From Fen-1273 sp963748405 (lineage in GTDB: Bacteria > Bacteroidota > Ignavibacteria > UBA10030 > UBA6906): a DNA stretch of 64,000 nucleotides. Numbering within the stretch: the stretch's first letter is position 1; every line of letters begins with the position of its first letter. The stretch lies in assembly GCA_963748405.1 (NCBI GenBank), contig CAVVIT010000004.1, positions 186,001-250,000 of the forward strand. Reading direction: 5' to 3'. Positions 15,469 through 22,682 of this stretch are shown piece by piece. The notes under the pieces were generated by a model. That model saw nothing but the letters and a program-made list of their open reading frames with translations. It was not told the origin of the DNA and made no database searches. The position numbers and the translations under genes were made by a program.

Positions 15469-16688
15469 ACGTTTTCACGTCCTGTAACCTATTTACCACG
15501 AAGAAGACCGTTCTCATAATCCTGGATGGCGTGGGCTGCGGGGAGCTCCCGGATGCCTCTGTCTACGGCGATACGGGGAGCAATACGCTCGCCAATACCG
15601 CCCGCGCGGTGGGGGGCCTCAGGCTTCCGACGCTCGCGCGCCTGGGTCTGGGGAACATTGTGCCCCTGCAAGGAGTACGACCTGCGGAACGCCCCGCGGC
15701 AAGCTACGGGCGGATGGCCGAGCGATCGAAAGGGAAAGACAGCACGACGGGGCACTGGGAAATCGCCGGCCTCGTCGTCGAGAAACCCTTCCCGACGTTC
15801 CCGTCCGGGTTTCCCGGGTCGTTGATGGCGCGGTTCCTCAGCGCGACCGGGTGCCGGGGATTTCTCGGCAACAGGACCGCTTCGGGTACCGAAATCATAC
15901 GGGATCTCGGCGAGGAACACGTAAGATCGGGTTTTCCGATCGTGTATACGTCGGCTGATTCGGTCTTTCAGATCGCAGCGCATGAAGAGGTGATCCCGCT
16001 CGCGCATCTGTACGAGATCTGCACGAAAACCCGGACGGACGTTTGCACCGGAGAGTTCGGCGTCGGGCGCGTCATTGCAAGACCGTTCACCGGCCCGGCC
16101 GGAGGCTTCACGCGGACGACGAACCGGAGGGATTTTTCACTCTCTCCCGGCGGAGCGACGGTTCTCGACCTCCTTCACGGAGCGGGCGTCCGGACGGTGT
16201 CGATCGGGAAGGTGGACGACCTGTTCGACCGGCGCGGGCTGGGAGAAATGCATCATTCGAAGACGAACGACGAAGGGATTGCCGAGATACTCCGCAGTGC
16301 ATCCGGATCTGGAGAGGGATTGTTCTTTGCAAACCTCGGTGATTTCGACACGCTCTACGGGCACCGGAACGACCCCCGGGGTTTCGCCGGAGCCCTCGAG
16401 CGATTCGACGCAGAACTTCCCTCGATCCTCGCCACGGTGGGAGAAGGGGACATGCTCGTCATCACGGCGGATCACGGCAACGATCCGGTGAGCACGAGCA
16501 CGGATCATTCACGGGAGTACGTTCCTCTCCTGTGCTATGCGCCGGGCCGTGGCGGACGAATCGTGCCCGGCGTCCCCCTCGGTACGCGGGAGACGTTCGC
16601 GGACGTGGGAAAGACGATCGCGGAATTTTTCGGCGTCCCCAACTCGCTTGCGGGGACAAGTTTCCTCCCTGCACTGCGAGCCTCATGA
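15426..16688 (+). CDS. deoB: Phosphopentomutase
   Basis: The alkaline-phosphatase-superfamily mutase that interconverts (deoxy)ribose 1- and 5-phosphates in nucleoside breakdown. Metal-site motifs are present: VLIILDGVGCGELPDA, the phospho-acceptor Thr region GKDSTTGHWE, GLFFANLGDFDTLYGHRND and MLVITADHGNDP/STDHSREYVP. The core normally begins a few residues before VLIILDG, yet the nearest in-frame start is ATG 15426, 28 codons upstream. That ATG has its SD (AAGGAG) almost touching it and lies between two hairpins, so the true start is uncertain. The stop overlaps the next gene (ATGA). Confidence 0.92.
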   Translation: MTAGISSRPKGGDPHVFTSCNLFTTKKTVLIILDGVGCGELPDASVYGDTGSNTLANTARAVGGLRLPTLARLGLGNIVPLQGVRPAERPAASYGRMAERSKGKDSTTGHWEIAGLVVEKPFPTFPSGFPGSLMARFLSATGCRGFLGNRTASGTEIIRDLGEEHVRSGFPIVYTSADSVFQIAAHEEVIPLAHLYEICTKTRTDVCTGEFGVGRVIARPFTGPAGGFTRTTNRRDFSLSPGGATVLDLLHGAGVRTVSIGKVDDLFDRRGLGEMHHSKTNDEGIAEILRSASGSGEGLFFANLGDFDTLYGHRNDPRGFAGALERFDAELPSILATVGEGDMLVITADHGNDPVSTSTDHSREYVPLLCYAPGRGGRIVPGVPLGTRETFADVGKTIAEFFGVPNSLAGTSFLPALRAS

Positions 16689-16990
16689 ACAGGAGCGGTG
16701 AAGGGCTCGAATTCGACGCGGAGATCGGCCGGGACGGGATCCTGCGCGTCCCGGGAGATGTCCTGAAGCGCCTGAGCGCAGGTGATCCGGCGCGGGTGCG
16801 CGTGCGGCTCGTGAGCGCGGCGCTGGCCGAAGAACTTGTCCGCCGGCAGGTGACGGAAGGTGAAGTGGAACGCATCGCATCGCTCCAGATGGAATCGCGC
16901 TCCCAGGTGATCTCGTTCCTGCTTTCTGAGGGGGCGCTGTCGCACGGAACGCCCGGGCGGTCCCGGAAGAATAAGCGGCGCGCCCGATGA
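16685..16990 (+). CDS. VapB/AbrB-like antitoxin
   Basis: A 101-residue protein whose N-terminal part (~8-43, FDAEIGRDGILRVPGDVLKR followed by LSAGDPARVRVRLV) fits the AbrB/MazE swapped-hairpin DNA-binding fold. The C-terminal half is helical and charged, as in antitoxins that wrap a PIN toxin, and ends in a basic tail. It starts at ATG 16685, overlapping the deoB stop (ATGA), and overlaps the PIN gene in the same way. Pairing with the PIN protein suggests a type II toxin-antitoxin module that autoregulates, which is inference. Confidence 0.65.
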   Translation: MNRSGEGLEFDAEIGRDGILRVPGDVLKRLSAGDPARVRVRLVSAALAEELVRRQVTEGEVERIASLQMESRSQVISFLLSEGALSHGTPGRSRKNKRRAR

Positions 16991-17418
16991 GCGCCCCGAA
17001 GCTTGTCGTCGATACCGATATCCTGATGGACCATCTCGGGAGCGGGCGCTTTCCCTCCGTTCTCCGCAGGGCGATGGGGGCGTTCTTCTGTTATACGACG
17101 GTGTTCCAGGCGATCGAGCTCTTCTCCCGGATGCATACCCCCCGGGAGAGGCAGGCGGCGGAGGATGCCCTTGCAGCGATGAAAGTGCTGGGGCTCAACC
17201 CGAAGAGCGCTCCGGCCTACGGACGTCTCTTTGCGGCGCACCCCGGCAGGAAACCGGCGGACCTGCTTGTCGCCGGGCTGTGCATCGAGAGCAGGCTGCC
17301 GCTTCTGACGGGCCGCCGCGCTCACTATGCGGGAGTACGGGGACTGACGCTGATCTCCCCGCGGCTGTTCTCCGGGAAGACCGGCGTGCCGGACACGCGC
17401 AACGAACACGGGCGGTGA
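16987..17418 (+). CDS. PIN-domain protein, VapC-like
   Basis: A 143-residue PIN-fold putative ribonuclease. Three acidic positions are visible: Asp in LVVDTDILMDHL, Glu in FQAIELFSRM and Asp in KPADLLVAGLC. The fourth acidic position, usually D in a TRNxxDF-like motif, reads TGRRAHYAGV with no acid, so metal binding may be altered. The start overlaps the antitoxin stop (ATGA). The position inside the deoB-to-rpoD run is unusual for a toxin-antitoxin pair. Confidence 0.75.
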   Translation: MSAPKLVVDTDILMDHLGSGRFPSVLRRAMGAFFCYTTVFQAIELFSRMHTPRERQAAEDALAAMKVLGLNPKSAPAYGRLFAAHPGRKPADLLVAGLCIESRLPLLTGRRAHYAGVRGLTLISPRLFSGKTGVPDTRNEHGR

Positions 17419-17422
17419 TCGT

Positions 17423-17692
17423 ATGATCCTCGGAAAGGTCGTTGGCACGGTGTGGGCGACGAGGAAGGACGAAGCGCTCGTGGGTATGAAGTTCCAGGTC
17501 GTCCGGCACCTCGATCTCCAGTACCGGCTCAAGGAGACGTTCGTCGTCGCCGTCGACACGGTGCAGGCGGGCGTGGGGGACGTCGTCCTGGTCTGCAGCG
17601 GCAGCTCCGCACGGCAGACCGCCCAGACGAGGAACAGGCCGGTCGACGCCGTCATCATGGCGGTGGTGGACAAGCTCGACGTGGCGGACTGA
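17423..17692 (+). CDS. EutN/CcmL-family microcompartment vertex protein 1
   Basis: An 89-residue BMC-P (pentamer) protein that caps vertices of bacterial microcompartment shells. Family features are clear: an N-terminal LGKVVGTVWATRKDEALVGM, the VVAVDTVQAGVGDVVLVCSG core, SSARQT, and RPVDAVIMAVVDKLDV at the end. It is 5 bp after the PIN gene and 2 bp before a second paralogue. No shell hexamer (BMC-H/T) gene or encapsulated-enzyme signature is in the window other than deoB, whose product acts in a pathway leading to acetaldehyde. Confidence 0.88.
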   Translation: MILGKVVGTVWATRKDEALVGMKFQVVRHLDLQYRLKETFVVAVDTVQAGVGDVVLVCSGSSARQTAQTRNRPVDAVIMAVVDKLDVAD

Positions 17693-17694
17693 GG

Positions 17695-17964
17695 ATGTAC
17701 ATCGCTCGCGTGATAGGGACCGTCCGGGGGACGAGAAAAGACGAGAGCCTGACAGGATTCACGCTGCAGGTCATCCAGCCCATGGACGCGCGGCGGAACG
17801 ATGTCGGGGAACCCGTTGTTGCCGTTGATACCGTCGGCGCGGGCGCAGGGGAGACCGTCCTGTACATCACCGCCCGCGAGGCGGTGATTCCCCTTCCCGT
17901 CGACGAGGCGCCCGTGGACGCCAGCATCGTCGGGATCATAGATCGGATCGATTTCAGTGACTAG
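17695..17964 (+). CDS. EutN/CcmL-family microcompartment vertex protein 2
   Basis: An 89-residue paralogue of the preceding gene, with ARVIGTVRGTRKDESLTGFT, VVAVDTVGAGAGETVLYITA and PVDASIVGIIDRIDF. It lacks the SSARQT loop of its neighbour and has AREAVIP instead, so the two vertex proteins have diverged in the pore/insertion loop. ATG 17695 has GAGG directly upstream within the preceding stop. rpoD begins 14 bp after its stop. Confidence 0.86.
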   Translation: MYIARVIGTVRGTRKDESLTGFTLQVIQPMDARRNDVGEPVVAVDTVGAGAGETVLYITAREAVIPLPVDEAPVDASIVGIIDRIDFSD

Positions 17965-17978
17965 CGCAAGGTGAGTGA

Positions 17979-18836
17979 ATGGTGAAGATTACCAAGCAGT
18001 ATACAAATCGGGAGAGCCAGTCTCTCGACAAGTATCTGCAGGAAATCGGCAAAGTGGATCTGCTCAAGTCCGAAGAAGAGATCGAGCTTGCGCAGAGGAT
18101 CAAGAAGGGTGACCAGCGGGCGCTTGAAAAACTCACCAAGGCGAACCTCCGGTTCGTCGTCAGCGTGGCCAAGCAGTACCAGAACCAGGGACTCTCCCTG
18201 GGCGACCTGATCAACGAGGGGAATCTCGGGCTTATCAAGGCCGCCAAGCGTTTCGACGAGACGCGCGGATTCAAGTTCATTTCCTACGCGGTCTGGTGGA
18301 TACGCCAGTCGATCCTCCAGGCGCTCGCCGAGCAGTCGCGCATCGTCCGCCTCCCGCTCAACAGGGTCGGCGCCCTGAACAAGATCGGGAAAGCCTTCAG
18401 CTCGCTCGAACAGGAATTCGAGCGCGAGCCGAGCGCAAGCGAGCTCGCCGAAGAGCTCGACATGTCCCTGTTCGAGGTGTCCGACACGCTGAAGATCTCG
18501 GGCCGGCACCTCTCGATGGACGCCCCCTTCGCGCAGGGGGAAGACAACAGGCTCCTCGACGTCATCCAGGACGAGCGCCAGCCGGCGCCCGACAATGAGC
18601 TGATGAAGGAATCGCTGAGCAAGGAGGTCGAGCGCGCGCTCTCGACACTGAGCGAGCGGGAAGCCGAGGTCATCAGGCTGTATTTCGGGCTCGGCAGGGA
18701 GCACTCGCTGACGCTGGAGGAGATCGGGGAAAAATTCAAGCTGACCCGCGAGCGGGTGAGGCAGATCAAGGAGAAAGCGATCCGCCGCCTGCGCCACGCA
18801 TCACGGAGCAAGCAGCTCCGCGCGTACCTGGGGTAA
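17979..18836 (+). CDS. rpoD: Primary RNA polymerase sigma factor (Bacteroidota type)
   Basis: A 285-residue sigma-70 group 1 factor lacking the long region 1.1 seen in Proteobacteria, typical of Bacteroidota/Chlorobiota. The N-terminal KITKQYTNRESQSLDKYLQE is diagnostic of that group. Region 2 (LRFVVSVAKQYQNQGLSLGD, FISYAVWWIRQSI), region 3 and the region 4 helix-turn-helix (LTLEEIGEKFKLTRERVRQI) are all intact. The start ATG has AAGGTGAG upstream. It appears to be last in the deoB-vapBC-eutN-eutN run. Confidence 0.95.
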   Translation: MVKITKQYTNRESQSLDKYLQEIGKVDLLKSEEEIELAQRIKKGDQRALEKLTKANLRFVVSVAKQYQNQGLSLGDLINEGNLGLIKAAKRFDETRGFKFISYAVWWIRQSILQALAEQSRIVRLPLNRVGALNKIGKAFSSLEQEFEREPSASELAEELDMSLFEVSDTLKISGRHLSMDAPFAQGEDNRLLDVIQDERQPAPDNELMKESLSKEVERALSTLSEREAEVIRLYFGLGREHSLTLEEIGEKFKLTRERVRQIKEKAIRRLRHASRSKQLRAYLG

Positions 18837-18871
18837 GCCCGCTTCTCGGTGTCTCCCGCGGGGAACATGTG

Positions 18872-19471
18872 ATGGGTCAACGATCACCGGGTCATGTCCG
18901 CCGCCGTGCCGCCGTGCCGGCGCTCTGCCTCCTGGCCGCTGCCCTGGGACTCGGCGGCTGCGCAAGCACGGCGCCGCGCTTCCGTTCGGCCGGCGTGCCG
19001 CGCGCGGGAACGCCTCCGGGAACGGAGCATTCGAACGAGATCCCCTCCGCCGGCGTCGTCAAGCCGCGTCCCTGGGAAGCCGCGCCGCTTCCTTCCGCGC
19101 TCAACAGGGACCGCGTCCTTCTGGAGATCGTTTCGCTCCTCGGCGTTCCCTACGAGTACGGCGGGGCTGACATGGCGGGGATAGACTGCTCGGCGTTCAC
19201 GGAAACGGTGTACGCATCGGCGCTTCACGTGGGGCTCCCGCGGTCCACCGCGGAGCAGTACAGGGAAGGGGCCGGGGTCGACAGGGACAGGCTCAGGTTC
19301 GGCGACCTCGTCTTCTTCAATACGACGGGGGAGACCCCGTCGCACGTCGGGATCTACATCGAAGACGATCTGTTCGCGCACGCGAGCGTCACGTACGGGG
19401 TGACGATATCCTCGATGGAGAATTCGTACTACCGGGACCGGTTCGTCGGCGCCCGGAGGATCATCCCGTAA
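18872..19471 (+). CDS. NlpC/P60-family lipoprotein peptidase
   Basis: A ~199-residue lipoprotein. An Arg-rich N-terminus precedes a hydrophobic stretch and the lipobox LGGC (Cys ~31). The NlpC/P60 domain (~85-199) has the catalytic Cys in GIDCSAFT, the His in TPSHVGIYIE and the third polar residue in LFAHASVTYGV. The family cleaves gamma-D-Glu-meso-diaminopimelate or related bonds in peptidoglycan stem peptides. The start is ATG 18872; a GTG one codon earlier is possible. Confidence 0.88.
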   Translation: MGQRSPGHVRRRAAVPALCLLAAALGLGGCASTAPRFRSAGVPRAGTPPGTEHSNEIPSAGVVKPRPWEAAPLPSALNRDRVLLEIVSLLGVPYEYGGADMAGIDCSAFTETVYASALHVGLPRSTAEQYREGAGVDRDRLRFGDLVFFNTTGETPSHVGIYIEDDLFAHASVTYGVTISSMENSYYRDRFVGARRIIP

Positions 19472-19518
19472 CGTCATTGCGTAGCGAAGCAACCCATACA
19501 ACAGCATAGAGTCGCATC

Positions 19519-20091
19519 GTGTCCGTCCTCCCCATCTACATCTACGGCCAGTCGGTCCTCAGGAAAAAAGCCCGTCCTGTCAAGAAACCTTCGGATGATC
19601 TTTCCGTGCTCGCCCGCGATATGGTCGAAACGATGCGCAAGGCGAACGGGATCGGGCTGGCGGCGAACCAGGTCGGGGACCTGCGCCGCGTGATCGTCGT
19701 CGACGCGGGCGCCATCGCCGAATCCGCAGAACTGCCGCCGATCGCGATGATCAACCCGGAGGTTCTCACCCGGGACGGGGCGTGGACGATCGAGGAAGGG
19801 TGCCTGAGCATTCCCGAAATACGGGAGGAAGTCGAACGGGACGAGAAAATCCTCGTGCGGTATCTCGACGACGCGTTCAACGCGCAGGAGATCACCGCGG
19901 ACGGCCTCCTTGCGCGGGTCATCCTCCACGAAATCGATCATCTCGACGGCGTTCTCTTCCTCGATCATATCGGTGCCGTCAGGAGAAAACTGCTCCGCGG
20001 GAGGCTGAACAAGCTCGAGCGCGGGGAAGTGGACGTTGATTATCCGATCGTCGGCAATTCCCTGCCGGCCACCGGCACCGACCCCCGGTAA
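19519..20091 (+). CDS. def: Peptide deformylase
   Basis: A 190-residue metalloprotease that removes the N-formyl group from nascent proteins. All three motifs are present: GIGLAANQVG, EEGCLSIPE (metal Cys) and HEIDHLDG (two metal His, catalytic Glu). It starts with GTG 19519. fmt follows after 11 bp, the classic def-fmt pair that adds and removes the formyl group. Confidence 0.96.
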   Translation: MSVLPIYIYGQSVLRKKARPVKKPSDDLSVLARDMVETMRKANGIGLAANQVGDLRRVIVVDAGAIAESAELPPIAMINPEVLTRDGAWTIEEGCLSIPEIREEVERDEKILVRYLDDAFNAQEITADGLLARVILHEIDHLDGVLFLDHIGAVRRKLLRGRLNKLERGEVDVDYPIVGNSLPATGTDPR

Positions 20092-20102
20092 GGGGACCCG
20101 CC

Positions 20103-21029
20103 GTGACCCCCTTCAGGATTGTCTTCATGGGGACCGCCCCTTTTGCGGTTCCTTCCCTCACGAAGCTCGTCGAAGCCGGGTATGCGGTTCCGGCGGTCGT
20201 TACGGGACCCGACCGGCCCCGGGGGAGAGGGAGAGAAGTCAGCGGCACGCCCGTCAGGCTTCTTGCCGACAGGCTCGGCCTCCCTGTGCTGCAGCCGGAA
20301 CAATTGAAAGACCCGGAGTTCGCTCCCCGCGTGCGGTCCCTGGACGCTGACCTGATCGTCGTCGTCGCCTTCCGGATACTCCCTCCCGCAGTCTTCACGC
20401 TCCCCCGGCACGGATCGATCAATCTTCACGCCTCGCTCCTACCCCGGTACAGGGGGGCCGCCCCGATCAACCGTGCGATCATGAACGGGGAAGCGGAGAC
20501 CGGCGTGACGACATTCTTCCTCGAGGAAGCTGTCGATACCGGCAACATCCTCCTGCAGGCCCGCACGCCGGTACTTCCCGGGGACGATGCGGGCTCACTC
20601 CACGACAGGCTCGCCGACATCGGCGCGGAGATCGTCCTCCACACCGTGAGACTCATCGAGCAGGGGAAAGCCGTTCCCCGGCCGCAGGATCCCTCACTTG
20701 TCAGTCCCGCTCCCAAGATATTCAAAGAGGATTGCCGCATCGACTGGCGCGCCCCCGCCGAGCGGGTGCGGAATCAGATCCGCGGGCTTTCGCCGGCTCC
20801 GGCGGCATTTACGACACACGGCGGGAAAGTCCTCAAAATCTACCGTGCCGGGGCGGCAGAGGGCTCGCTCGGGCCGGGAATCGTCGACGTCGGAAAACAG
20901 ACGATTCGCGTCGGGACCGGCGACGGTCCGCTCATGCTTCAGGATCTGCAACAGGAAGGAAAGAAAAGGATGACCGTGGAGGAATTTCTCCGCGGTTACA
21001 GGATCGCCTCCGGCGACCGTCTTGAATGA
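20103..21029 (+). CDS. fmt: Methionyl-tRNA formyltransferase
   Basis: A 308-residue enzyme that formylates initiator Met-tRNA with 10-formyl-THF. N-terminal Rossmann part with FMGTAPFAVPSL, the catalytic/folate signature HASLLPRYRGAAPINRAI and the C-terminal OB-like domain with WRAPAERVRNQIRGLSPAPAAF. It starts with GTG 20103, directly after def. The first Pho-box array begins 29 bp after its stop. Confidence 0.96.
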   Translation: MTPFRIVFMGTAPFAVPSLTKLVEAGYAVPAVVTGPDRPRGRGREVSGTPVRLLADRLGLPVLQPEQLKDPEFAPRVRSLDADLIVVVAFRILPPAVFTLPRHGSINLHASLLPRYRGAAPINRAIMNGEAETGVTTFFLEEAVDTGNILLQARTPVLPGDDAGSLHDRLADIGAEIVLHTVRLIEQGKAVPRPQDPSLVSPAPKIFKEDCRIDWRAPAERVRNQIRGLSPAPAAFTTHGGKVLKIYRAGAAEGSLGPGIVDVGKQTIRVGTGDGPLMLQDLQQEGKKRMTVEEFLRGYRIASGDRLE

Positions 21030-21057
21030 CGGCGCATCCCCCTCCGCACCTCCCGCA

Positions 21058-21111
21058 TTAACACAAACTTAACATCTCCATTACACCGCCGTAATGTACT
21101 GACCGTATATT
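21058..21111 (+). promoter_or_regulatory. Pho-box promoter P1
   Basis: Four hexamers start every 11 bp: TTAACA (21058), TTAACA (21069), ATTACA (21080), GTAATG (21091). A -10 box TATATT follows at 21106-21111, 15 bp after the start of the last hexamer, and there is no -35 box. TTAACA repeats with 11-bp periodicity match the known consensus of PhoB/PhoP-type response regulators. The predicted transcript starts near 21118. Confidence 0.7.
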
Positions 21112-21309
21112 GCCGCGCATTCGGCATGAAGCGCGCACGCCGATCGCATCCCTTGCACCGCGAGCAATTCCTGTGGGCGAAACTCCACGGGAGCAGTACG
21201 GGCCCCACCGGCAGAACCTGACCCCTGCCTACCTGGGGCCCTGCTGTTCCTGCGGGTTCTCGCGAAAAAATGACGGATCGCCGCACGCCGGCGTCCGTTG
21301 CCGGATCGC
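21112..21309 (+). ncRNA. Structured segment between the two Pho promoters (leader or small RNA)
   Basis: About 200 nt with no convincing reading frame. The main structure pairs GGGCCCCA (21200-21207) with TGGGGCCC (21234-21241), with an inner pair GGCAG (21210-21214)/CTGCC (21225-21229). A further imperfect hairpin lies at 21273-21298. On the minus strand that hairpin is followed by CA and six T (21270-21265), which resembles an intrinsic terminator for an antisense transcript. It would be the 5' part of any P1 transcript. I see no plus-strand terminator before P2, so a long structured leader is as likely as a separate small RNA. Confidence 0.35.
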
Positions 21310-21363
21310 TTAACAATTACTTAACACGCGGGTAATACTGGGGTAACGATCATGAAGTATATT
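21310..21363 (+). promoter_or_regulatory. Pho-box promoter P2
   Basis: Four hexamers every 11 bp: TTAACA (21310), TTAACA (21321), GTAATA (21332), GTAACG (21343), then TATATT at 21358-21363, again 15 bp after the last hexamer start. The geometry is identical to P1, 252 bp upstream. Transcription from about 21370 would give an 80-nt leader before the porin ATG and then the pst genes. Confidence 0.75.
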
Positions 21364-21448
21364 TGCGCCCGCAGGGGTCGATCCAACCGCGCTGTTACGC
21401 ATACGATATAAGTCAATTCCCATCATTCACTATTACTCAAGAGGTGGT

Positions 21449-22636
21449 ATGAAACGCATTGCTGTCCTCCTTTGCACGCTTGCGGCCTTCGCGGCCTCCA
21501 TCGCAGGGGCACAGGGAAAGTTCTCGGGATACATGTTCGGCGACTATTTCTACAATGTCGGCAAGGACACGATGTTCTCGAAGCTCTCCAAAACTGTGGT
21601 CCCCGGCAACAAGGATTTCCAGGCATTCCAGATCCGCAGGATCTACCTGACGTACGATAACGACATATCGGACAAATTCACCGCGCGCTTCCGTCTCGAG
21701 GGGAACACGATTGCCTCGGAAAACGGCAGCTCGTCGACAGCATCGCGGGTCACCGGAAGCTCCCTCTCCCAGCTCTATATCAAGGATGCATACGTCAAAT
21801 GGAAGAACATCTTCGCGGGAAGCGACCTGATCTTCGGCGTGCAGCCGACGACGGCGTTTGACATCTCTGAAGGCGTCTGGGGGTATCGTTCGCTCGAAAA
21901 GACGATCATGGACCTGCGCGGAATCATCTCCTCGCGCGATATGGGACTCGCCCTGCGGGGGAAGTTTGACGACGGCGGCATGTTCCAGTACTGGTTCATG
22001 GTCGGCAACAACAGCGGAAACGACGACGCGACAAACCGGCACAAGAGGGTCTCCCTGAACCTCCAGATCAAGCCGGTCAAGAACGTGATCGTGGACCTCA
22101 ACGGCGACTACATCGCCCGCGCGGATATCAACGATCCGGCGAGCGTGACGGTCCCGAGGGCGACGGTGTCGAACAACACGCTGACGTATTCAATATTTGC
22201 GGCATATAACGATCCGACCTCGATCACCATCGGCGTCGAAGCGTTCATGCAGTCCACCCAGAACGGCGAAGCGGATCCCGCCGACGCCACCGGCAAGACG
22301 CTCAAATCGCTGAACGCGCTCGGCGTGAGCATATTCGGGAACTACTGGTTCACTCCCGAGTTCGGCCTCGTTGCGCGGTACGACATCTTCAATCCGAACA
22401 CGGACAGCAATTTCCCCCTGGTTCCGACCGTGATGCCGACGGGTTCCAACACGTATGCGTATTCTCTTTCGCGGAACTATCTCATCGCCGGACTGACGTT
22501 CAGGCCGGACAAGAACGTGCAGATCATGCCGAACATACAGATGGAGACGTACCAGGCGCCGCGGAACATCACGAACGCGCCGTCGATCAGTTCGTCCGTT
22601 ACTGCGCGGCTCACGTTCTTCTGGAATTTCCTCTGA
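21449..22636 (+). CDS. Outer-membrane porin, probably phosphate-starvation induced
   Basis: A 395-residue beta-barrel with a signal peptide (MKRIAVLLCTLAAFAASIAG, cleavage near AGAQG). Alternating amphipathic strands run throughout, and it ends with the aromatic C-terminal strand signature SVTARLTFFWNFL, recognised by the barrel-assembly machinery. The strand pattern FQAFQIRRIYLTYDNDISDK is like phosphate-selective OprO/OprP-type and related porins. AAGAGGTGGT precedes the ATG. The Pho-box promoters upstream and pstS 46 bp downstream suggest it admits phosphate to the periplasm. Selectivity is inference. Confidence 0.82.
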   Translation: MKRIAVLLCTLAAFAASIAGAQGKFSGYMFGDYFYNVGKDTMFSKLSKTVVPGNKDFQAFQIRRIYLTYDNDISDKFTARFRLEGNTIASENGSSSTASRVTGSSLSQLYIKDAYVKWKNIFAGSDLIFGVQPTTAFDISEGVWGYRSLEKTIMDLRGIISSRDMGLALRGKFDDGGMFQYWFMVGNNSGNDDATNRHKRVSLNLQIKPVKNVIVDLNGDYIARADINDPASVTVPRATVSNNTLTYSIFAAYNDPTSITIGVEAFMQSTQNGEADPADATGKTLKSLNALGVSIFGNYWFTPEFGLVARYDIFNPNTDSNFPLVPTVMPTGSNTYAYSLSRNYLIAGLTFRPDKNVQIMPNIQMETYQAPRNITNAPSISSSVTARLTFFWNFL

Positions 22637-22682
22637 GCTGAGTAGGGTCACTTTCATCCATTATTGAAACGAGGTACGTCTT

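Noticed and set aside
21110..21313. Short open frames between the two Pho promoters
   Set aside because: Arg/Pro-rich composition, no ribosome-binding site, and overlap with strong RNA hairpins and the second Pho-box array.
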